Below, one piece after another: positions 57,239 through 64,000 of a DNA stretch of 64,000 nt (position 1 is the stretch's first letter; every line of letters starts with the position of its first letter). The position numbers were made by a program, and so were the translations under genes. Under the pieces are notes generated by a model. The model did not search any database. It had not been told where the DNA came from and saw nothing but the letters and a program-made list of their open reading frames with translations. The DNA comes from Ruminococcus flavefaciens (GTDB taxonomy: Bacteria; Bacillota; Clostridia; Oscillospirales; Ruminococcaceae). The DNA lies in contig NZ_UETD01000006.1 of assembly GCF_900116855.1 (NCBI RefSeq), forward strand, positions 62,001 to 126,000. Direction: 5' to 3'.

Positions 57239-60200
57239 AATTTCTTTCCTCCATAAACTTCTCTGCCTGATCAAGTGAGATACTTCCTTCAGAAAGCATC
57301 GTAACGATCTTGCTTATACCTTCTTTTTCGCGTTTGCGTTCAATGTCTGCGATCTCATTGATCCTGCTGTCGCTGATAGTGTTTCTGACTACTATCTTAC
57401 CGATATTCTCTCTGTGGCTAATAAATTCATATGCCTTGATGACATCGCTGAAATCGAACTGCTTACCCACTGTTGGACGTATCCTTCCCTCTGCAAGTGT
57501 CTCGCTGACTTGTTTCAGGTATTTGCTGACAATATCAGCATCCGACAGCATCACTCGTCTGAGATCAATGCTCACAAACATCTGATTGTGCGTGAACTTA
57601 GAAAGATCAAGCTTAGCGGAATTCTTCAGACCCGTCATTGCAAGCTCGACATAGCGGCCTCCCGGCGCGAGTATATCCATTCCCTTCTGTATAGCTTCAC
57701 CGGAGAGTGTGTTTATCACTATATCAACGCCCTTATTCTCTGTCATTCTCAGTATTTCCTGCTTGAAATCATGAGTCGAATAGTTGATAAGGTGTTTTAC
57801 ACCCATGCCTGCCAGATATTCCAGCTTGGCATCGGAACCTGCGGTAGCATACACATCAAGCCCCTTTGCAAGTGCGTACTGAACGGCTATAAGTCCTGTA
57901 CCGCCTGCCGCACTCTGTATAAGTATCTTCTCGTTTTCCCTGACCCTTATGCTTTCAAAGATATGATGCACTGTCATGAAAACAACAGGGAAAGCGCAGG
58001 CTTCTTCAAAGCTGACATTTCCCGGCTTGCGGGTCAGCGCATTTGCTGTTACGGTAATGATACCACTCTGTGCGCCCATTCTGCTGTCAGTAAGACCTAT
58101 TACCTCATCACCTATGTTATATCCGGTTACTCCCGGTCCAAGCTTGACAATAACGCCCGAGAACTCAAATCCGGGAATAAAAGGATAATCCGGCATAGTA
58201 GGATAAAGTCCCTGAACGCAAAGAAGATCACCGAAGTTCAATGAAAAAGCCTTGACAATTACCTGAACCTCGCCATACTCCGGCGGCTTGGGAGTTATAT
58301 TGCAGATCTCGATATCGCTTATATCTCCACTCTTTCTCAATACTACAGCCTTGAACTCAGACTCCTCATCAGTAACGTTATTCAGAAGTGATTCACTGAC
58401 ATTTTCTTCATCCTTGTCATTCTCTGCAACCGAGTAGTTTTCTAACAGATATTCCGAAAGCTTTCTTATATTGCCTGTTTCAAAGAGTACAGTTGTTTTA
58501 AGATTGACATTGAATTCTTTATTGATCGCATTGATATACTTAACACCTGAAATGGAATCTATACCCATCTCGGCGAATTCCTCTTCAATATCTATGTCTT
58601 CTTCCTGCATGAAAAGCTCTTTAATCGTGCAGGCAATGACTCTGTTCTCAACTTCCTCATAGCTTCCGATATGAGAAACAACCGGCTCGGTATTATCAGC
58701 AGTCTTTTCATTATCATTGACATCTTCCGCTTTTATAAAGGTTTCTATAACGCTGCTGTCAGCCTTGATACTGACAATCTGATCGTTATCTGATCCCATA
58801 AGATATCTCAGTGCAGGAAGTATCTCATCTGATTCTATGGAATAAAGCCCCTGACCCGTTATTGATTCCTTATAGTCAGCACCTGAGACCTTACCGAATG
58901 AGCCGAAGTATCCCCAGTTGATATGCTTAACTGCCGTATTACCGCATCTGTTGAAATACTCGGAGACATAGTCCTGGAAAAGACTTGCAGCCGCATAGTT
59001 GCTCTGACCTTCAGCAAGGGCATATGTCTGTATGGAAGAATATGTTATAACAAATCCTGCCTCAGCCTTCATCATCAGCTGAACAAACGATGTAGTACCT
59101 CGTGCCTTTACTCTTACGACCTCTTTCAGCTCTTCCTCGGTCATATTCCGGATCATATGATCTCTTAGAACAAATGCAGAAAAAACAGCTCCATCGATCC
59201 TGCCGTGCCTTTCAGTCACATCAGAGATCACCGCTTCCATTCTTTCATTGTCGGTAACATCGGCAGCTATATATTCTACTTTTCCGCCGTATCCCTCTAT
59301 CTCGGAAAGAATCTTCTTTTTATCGTCATTAAGCTTACTTCTGCCAATAAGTATCAGATCTGCCTGATATTTTTCAGCAAGCTGCTTTGCTGTTTCGGAG
59401 CCTACGCCACCAAGACCGCCTGCGATAATGTATGTTCCGTTTTTTGTAAATACATCTGCGTTTTCAGCCTTTTCACAGCTTTCAAGCTCATATATAAAGA
59501 ATCTGTTGTCTCTTTCGACTACTATGCGCGAATAGGAATCAAACCGCATATCCGAATATACCTTTTCCGCAAGCTCCTTGATATGTCTGCTGCGATCAGG
59601 AGAGATAAGATCTGCATCAAGAACGCTTATCCCATAATCGGGATACTCCTTTTTGGCAGAACCAACAAAGCCATATATAGACGAATAATAAGGAAACACA
59701 TGATCACTGTCTGACAATGCCGACTGATTTGCAGTAACAATATTGAGCTTCGTATTTCTGTTTGCTCTGCTGCCAAGGATACCAAATAATCTGTATACTG
59801 ATACGACGCCCTTTTCATCAGACTCTCCGAGTACAGACAGATGTTCCCTGCCATTATCTTCAGACTCCGTTCCGACCATGAAGAATATCTCCTCGGCATC
59901 ATCAAGATCGCCAAGCTTGCTGAAGCATTCTTTATCATTGAGAACGATACGGCAGCTTTCTCTGTACCCGGCGATCTCATCAGCAAAGTCCTTCATATCC
60001 TCTGTACAGATTATGACAGTACCGTTATAACGCTTATCGTCATTTCTGTATTTATCAAGATCTGTCTCTTTCCATTTTTTCACCAGATAAGTTATATCCG
60101 GAACTTCTCCCGATGATACTGTTTTGGTAGAAAATTCCTTGATATATGCACAAAGCTTTTCATTTTCATCATAAATATATACGTCGAACCTGTTCTGACT

Positions 60201-62774
60201 TATCACACGGACATATGCCTGTCCTTTTTGCGGCAGGCTGTTATACAGCTCTATCCTCTTTATCCCGTAAGGAACATAAGTGCCTCCGCTTTTTCCGCCA
60301 AGAGCACAGGCCATAGCTCCGATCGTCTGTAAAGCACTGTCGAAAACAGAATAGCTCATCCGTACTCCATCTGAAGATGTGACCTCAAAAGAACCGATCG
60401 CTTCACTCTCGCTGCATACAACGTTTTCAAGTCCGCGGAATGATCTTCCGTATTCAATGTTTACCGAAGAATAATAATCATATATCTCATCGCGTTCTGC
60501 TTTATGATGCAATTTCTGTCTGACAGCCGAAAGATCCGGAATGGCAGCTGGCTCTTCATTTGCTCTGCTTATCAGAGCCTTTGTATAAAGCGTTTCGCTG
60601 TCATCATCAGAGAGAGCCTTGAATATCAAGCCATCTTTTTCCTTGCTGATCATTATTCTGATGCTTTTGTCCTCATCAGCTGTGAGCATATTGACCCAGT
60701 AGAAATCCTCAACAATTATCCTCTCAGAACCAAGCAATTCCTCTGCCAGATCTGCAAATATCTCAGCATATTCAGCAGCAGGCATTACAAAATGGTCATT
60801 TACTCTGTGATCTCTGATATACGGCTCGTTCTTGCTGATATCCTTTATAAGTAAAAGAGAGTTATCATCACATGAACTGATATGTATACGGTCATACGGA
60901 TAGACATTCTTTTTTGAGTCGTTTTTTTCAAGCCAGTATCGTCTCTTTTCAAAAGGATAAACCGGCAGGCGTACAGGGGGACAGCCTTCTCCGTAGAATT
61001 CCTTGATCAGCTTGTCAGAAACGCTGCCATTTCCGATATAATCCGTAACGATCTTCTTTAATATCTCATTTTCACAGCTGCCCGATTGGTCTGCTGCTGA
61101 CATGGCTTTGGTATCACCGAGCTTTATAAGCGAACCGATCTTTTCACACAGTTCTTCCCTGCTGCCGGCAATGATCGCAAGTCTCTTTGAATAGCTTTTC
61201 CTGTAATTCAGAAGAGTATATGATACGGCATCAAGAGCGGAAATATCATTTTTCTCAAAGAACTCCTTCATATTTATCAGGAGTTCTTTCAAAGCACTGT
61301 CCTTTTTTGCCGAGAAAACGAAAGGAAGCTCTTTCTGTCCACACTTATACTCAGTCATGGGAGATGAATACTCCTCAAAGACCATATGACAGTTTATACC
61401 GCTGAGTCCAAATGAATTTATCGCGCATTTGCGGGGAGACTTGCTGTCCCAGCTGACAGTATCCCTGACTACCTTGAAAGGAGTAGTTCTCAGATCAAAA
61501 TGCTCGTTTTCCTTACTAAGATTTATGGACGGGACAAGCATTTTATGTTCGAGGCAAAGCATGAGCTTAACAACACCGGCAGCTCCCGAAGCAGCAAGAG
61601 TATGACCAATATTTGACTTGAGTGCTCCGATATAGCAGAACTGCTTTTTATCGGTATATCCTGCAAAGGCGTTCTTCATCGCTGATATCTCTATCGGATC
61701 ACCAAGCTTTGTGCCTGTTCCGTGGCATTCTATATAAGAGAACTCAGAGGGATCTATATCGTATCTCTCATACACCTCCTTTTCGAGAGCAGTCTGAGAA
61801 GGACTGCCCGGAGCAGTAATACCGTTTGTAGCGCCGTCATAATTGACTGCCGAACCCTTTATGACTGCATATATATGGTCTTTATCCTCTATAGCTTTAT
61901 CAAGCTTCTTCAGGATAACAACAGCAGCACCTTCAGCGGGAACGAAGCCGTCAGCATCATTGTCAAAGGTCCTGCACCTGCCGCTGTTTGATAGCATACC
62001 CATTTTATTTGAGATGTAATGAGTATCAGGAGTTGAGATAACATTAACACCTCCTGCAACAGCAACAGTACACTCATCGTTCCTTAGGCTCTGACACGCC
62101 TGGTGGATAGCTACCAGTGAAGATGAACAAGCAGTATCTATAGTCATATTCGGACCGTTAAGGTCAAGGTTATAGGCAAGTCTTGCGGAAATAAAAGAAT
62201 TTCCCAATCCTCCCATTCTTGTCTGTATCTTATAGTCTCCGCCCATGGCACCTACAAAAATGCCGCAGTTCTTTTTATCGAGCCTGTCGTTTGCATAGCC
62301 GGCATCTTCCAGTGCGTGCCAAGCCTCCTGCATGAATACTCTTTCCTGGGGATCCATATTCAGTGCATCCAGAGGGAGTATGTTAAAAAAAGAGGCGTCA
62401 AATTTGTCGATGTGTTCAACCACACCCATCTTATCACACGCAGATGAACTGCTGTCATCCTTGATATCTTCGTATTCTGCTCCCCAACGTTCAAGAGGGA
62501 CATCCGAGATGCAATCTTTTCCTTTTACAAGATTGTCCCAGAGCTCATCAACATTTTCCGCATCGGGAAGTAACGAAGATATGCCTATAACAGCAATATC
62601 ATTGACCTGATAAGAAGAATTTGACGCCTTCGTATCTATTCTGTTGTTATCTGAGATATGCTTTAATAATTCGACAGCATTCTGAGGAGTTATCTCACCT
62701 CTGCTGACCTTTAAGTATATCTCACGCTTTCTCTGCTCGAAAGCATGGCTTTCCCCATGAATACTAATAGACAT
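57231..62774 (-). CDS. trans-AT PKS subunit (PKS-1): dock-KS-DH-KR-ACP-ER-dock
   Basis: 1847 aa from ATG 62774, with AGGGG about 10 nt upstream (open frame to 62804). The N-terminal docking helices (YLKVSRGEITPQNAVELL) have no matching partner in the window. KS: DTACSSS (Cys216), ECHGTGT (His351), NIGH (His391), active. DH: His656 in HRVNDHFVMP, second motif DSALQ. KR: GGLGGVG near 1115, Tyr1260 in NYAAAS, LRD motif suggesting B-type. ACP: MGIDS, Ser1407. ER, about 1480-1815: AFSLNFGDLLC, AAGGTG. The C-terminal about 30 residues (IVTMLSEGSISLDQAEKFM) dock to PKS-2. This is one complete module giving a fully reduced unit; the ER sits after the ACP, as in many trans-AT modules. Confidence 0.95.
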   Translation of the reverse strand: MSISIHGESHAFEQRKREIYLKVSRGEITPQNAVELLKHISDNNRIDTKASNSSYQVNDIAVIGISSLLPDAENVDELWDNLVKGKDCISDVPLERWGAEYEDIKDDSSSSACDKMGVVEHIDKFDASFFNILPLDALNMDPQERVFMQEAWHALEDAGYANDRLDKKNCGIFVGAMGGDYKIQTRMGGLGNSFISARLAYNLDLNGPNMTIDTACSSSLVAIHQACQSLRNDECTVAVAGGVNVISTPDTHYISNKMGMLSNSGRCRTFDNDADGFVPAEGAAVVILKKLDKAIEDKDHIYAVIKGSAVNYDGATNGITAPGSPSQTALEKEVYERYDIDPSEFSYIECHGTGTKLGDPIEISAMKNAFAGYTDKKQFCYIGALKSNIGHTLAASGAAGVVKLMLCLEHKMLVPSINLSKENEHFDLRTTPFKVVRDTVSWDSKSPRKCAINSFGLSGINCHMVFEEYSSPMTEYKCGQKELPFVFSAKKDSALKELLINMKEFFEKNDISALDAVSYTLLNYRKSYSKRLAIIAGSREELCEKIGSLIKLGDTKAMSAADQSGSCENEILKKIVTDYIGNGSVSDKLIKEFYGEGCPPVRLPVYPFEKRRYWLEKNDSKKNVYPYDRIHISSCDDNSLLLIKDISKNEPYIRDHRVNDHFVMPAAEYAEIFADLAEELLGSERIIVEDFYWVNMLTADEDKSIRIMISKEKDGLIFKALSDDDSETLYTKALISRANEEPAAIPDLSAVRQKLHHKAERDEIYDYYSSVNIEYGRSFRGLENVVCSESEAIGSFEVTSSDGVRMSYSVFDSALQTIGAMACALGGKSGGTYVPYGIKRIELYNSLPQKGQAYVRVISQNRFDVYIYDENEKLCAYIKEFSTKTVSSGEVPDITYLVKKWKETDLDKYRNDDKRYNGTVIICTEDMKDFADEIAGYRESCRIVLNDKECFSKLGDLDDAEEIFFMVGTESEDNGREHLSVLGESDEKGVVSVYRLFGILGSRANRNTKLNIVTANQSALSDSDHVFPYYSSIYGFVGSAKKEYPDYGISVLDADLISPDRSRHIKELAEKVYSDMRFDSYSRIVVERDNRFFIYELESCEKAENADVFTKNGTYIIAGGLGGVGSETAKQLAEKYQADLILIGRSKLNDDKKKILSEIEGYGGKVEYIAADVTDNERMEAVISDVTERHGRIDGAVFSAFVLRDHMIRNMTEEELKEVVRVKARGTTSFVQLMMKAEAGFVITYSSIQTYALAEGQSNYAAASLFQDYVSEYFNRCGNTAVKHINWGYFGSFGKVSGADYKESITGQGLYSIESDEILPALRYLMGSDNDQIVSIKADSSVIETFIKAEDVNDNEKTADNTEPVVSHIGSYEEVENRVIACTIKELFMQEEDIDIEEEFAEMGIDSISGVKYINAINKEFNVNLKTTVLFETGNIRKLSEYLLENYSVAENDKDEENVSESLLNNVTDEESEFKAVVLRKSGDISDIEICNITPKPPEYGEVQVIVKAFSLNFGDLLCVQGLYPTMPDYPFIPGFEFSGVIVKLGPGVTGYNIGDEVIGLTDSRMGAQSGIITVTANALTRKPGNVSFEEACAFPVVFMTVHHIFESIRVRENEKILIQSAAGGTGLIAVQYALAKGLDVYATAGSDAKLEYLAGMGVKHLINYSTHDFKQEILRMTENKGVDIVINTLSGEAIQKGMDILAPGGRYVELAMTGLKNSAKLDLSKFTHNQMFVSIDLRRVMLSDADIVSKYLKQVSETLAEGRIRPTVGKQFDFSDVIKAYEFISHRENIGKIVVRNTISDSRINEIADIERKREKEGISKIVTMLSEGSISLDQAEKFMEERNYE

Positions 62775-62787
62775 ATTGTATATTCCC

Positions 62788-64000
62788 CTAAACAATATTA
62801 CCAAGCTTTTCAGCCATGCTCCTGAGTTTATTCACCTTTCCGGTAATGACCCTATGGTCCAAACTCTTCAATTCAAATATCTGCGAGCACAGGTCTAAAG
62901 CTTTATCTACAGTATCAGTTATGGTGTCATTATTGGTACATTTAAGCTGGATCAGTTCGTTTATATAATCAACTGCTTGACTGTATTCCTTTGCATTACT
63001 ATTATTATTTTTGCAGTTAATAGTTTCTTTAATACATAGATTTATAAAATTGCTCATATCAGCAAAACTGTTTCTGCACATTTCCTTTATATGATCGCGT
63101 TCCCCCGCCACCGCAAAGGAAAAAACAGGTATATGGCCATTGCCATTTTCTCTGATAAGAGTTGAAACAACGGATGACGGCCCGATATCGATCATCGCGT
63201 CCACATCGGTATCCGCGATATATCTTAATGCCTCATCCCATCTTACACGGCTGCAAACCTGAAGGCTAAGCAATTCAGGCACCTCTGACTCAGAGCGGTA
63301 AGGCCGTGCTGTAAAGTCTGATATAACACTGAATTCAGGAGGATTCAGCTTACATGAACTTAGCTTTTCACGAAGCTCCTCTCTTACACTTGTCATCATT
63401 GAACAATGGAACGGAGGGCTCATCAGAAGTGGTGTAGTATTACCGTTAAACTTCATTACCTCTTTTTCAAGCTCCATCAGAACGCTCTGATGTCCTGAAA
63501 CAGCAAACTGTTTACCCGAATTAACACAGCTTATCTCTGCAAAGTATTCACTATCCGATAAACCGTCACATAGTTTCTCAAGCTGTTCCTTGCTGAAGTT
63601 GTCAACAATGGTCATTGCCCCCCTTTGACTGTCAGCCACAGCTTTTGCAAGGTCTGCCCTCAGCTTTACGATCCTGAGTGAATCCTCAAAGGATAAAACA
63701 CCTGCGGCAGTCAGTGCAGAAAACTCTCCGATGCTGTGTCCTGCACATATTTCAGGAAATACACCTGTTTCGGATATCCATACTTTATACGAAGCATAGG
63801 AAGTAGTCAGTATCGACAGTGTCATTATATCGGGAAGGTTCAACTCACTTATCCTTCCTTCAAAGCACTTGCCCGCCAGATCAAAGCCCAGAACATCATT
63901 TGCCTCATCAAACACTTTTCTTGCAACAGGAAACTGCTCATAAAGCTCCTTTCCCATTCCGCGGAAGTGCGAGCCCTGCCCGGGAAATAACATAGCTATT
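62788..64000 (-). CDS. Discrete trans-acting malonyl acyltransferase, 5' end cut by window
   Basis: The frame is open to the window edge; the first ATG inside is at 63993, but it falls within the conserved start (IAMLFPGQGSH), so the true start is probably beyond 64000. Seen: GQGSH, GHSIGE (nucleophile Ser), the malonyl-binding Arg in VKLRADL, and PPFH (catalytic His). The core ends around 290 residues in; about 110 further residues form a helix-rich tail I do not recognise. As a stand-alone AT upstream of AT-less modules it should load malonyl onto the ACPs. Confidence 0.92.
   Translation of the reverse strand, partial: IAMLFPGQGSHFRGMGKELYEQFPVARKVFDEANDVLGFDLAGKCFEGRISELNLPDIMTLSILTTSYASYKVWISETGVFPEICAGHSIGEFSALTAAGVLSFEDSLRIVKLRADLAKAVADSQRGAMTIVDNFSKEQLEKLCDGLSDSEYFAEISCVNSGKQFAVSGHQSVLMELEKEVMKFNGNTTPLLMSPPFHCSMMTSVREELREKLSSCKLNPPEFSVISDFTARPYRSESEVPELLSLQVCSRVRWDEALRYIADTDVDAMIDIGPSSVVSTLIRENGNGHIPVFSFAVAGERDHIKEMCRNSFADMSNFINLCIKETINCKNNNSNAKEYSQAVDYINELIQLKCTNNDTITDTVDKALDLCSQIFELKSLDHRVITGKVNKLRSMAEKLGNIV

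Noticed and set aside
1-64000. Many plus-strand open frames of 60-276 codons
   Set aside because: They lie antisense inside long minus-strand genes, have no recognisable domains, and mostly show low-complexity Ser/Ile/Leu-rich translations expected from the complement of coding DNA.
1-64000. tRNA, rRNA, CRISPR arrays, insertion sequences, attachment sites
   Set aside because: I looked in the gaps and saw none; coding density leaves almost no room for them.

Overview
The window is the interior of one very large trans-acyltransferase (trans-AT) polyketide synthase / non-ribosomal peptide synthetase gene cluster. Every gene I accept lies on the minus strand, so transcription runs from position 64000 towards 1. 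The cluster runs off both ends: an acyltransferase gene is cut at 64000 and a PKS gene at 1. Genes are packed as one long operon-like string with ATGA, TAATG and ATGAATGA overlaps and AGGAGG-type ribosome binding sites. No gap exceeds 165 bp. The low-to-moderate GC, Gram-positive-type ribosome binding sites and dedicated electron-transferring flavoproteins suggest an anaerobic Bacillota/Clostridia host, perhaps Ruminococcus-like; this is inference, as no marker gene is present.

Layout in transcription order. (i) 64000-53075: a discrete trans-AT, then PKS-1 (KS-DH-KR-ACP-ER) and PKS-2 (non-elongating KS-ACP-KS). (ii) 53030-44965: a small protein made of a catalytically dead ketosynthase fused to a peptidyl carrier domain, then an NRPS (C-A-nMT-PCP-C*) whose adenylation pocket reads as serine. 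(iii) 44799-41690: a MacB-type ABC exporter. (iv) 41675-36110: a PksB-like metallo-hydrolase, then a 3-hydroxyacyl-CoA dehydrogenase, an FkbH-like glyceryl transferase, an acyl-CoA dehydrogenase, EtfB and EtfA, which look like an unusual extender-unit (hydroxymalonyl-type) pathway. (v) 36077-29222: an acylhydrolase-AT-enoylreductase fusion and a beta-branching cassette (donor ACP, decarboxylative KS, HMG synthase, ECH1). (vi) 29175-1: PKS-3 (KS-ACP-KS-KR-ACP-KS), PKS-4 (DH-ACP-KR-KS0), PKS-5 (ACP-KS-DH-KR-ACP-KS-DH-KR-ACP), PKS-6 (ER-KS-DH-KR) and PKS-7 (cMT-ACP-KS..., cut).

How they work together. None of the PKS modules carries its own AT; malonyl units must come from the discrete AT at the 64000 end and from the second AT of the fusion protein. 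The first AT-like domain of that fusion and the metallo-hydrolase look like proofreading hydrolases. Modules are repeatedly split between proteins (KS|DH, KS0|ACP, ACP|ER, KR|cMT-ACP), and helical docking segments tie PKS-1 to PKS-2 and PKS-4 to PKS-5. The predicted product contains N-methyl-serine, several double bonds or reduced segments, at least one alpha-methyl branch and one HMG-synthase-derived beta-branch. No thioesterase, phosphopantetheinyl transferase, ECH2 or regulator is present in the window. I do not recognise the compound.
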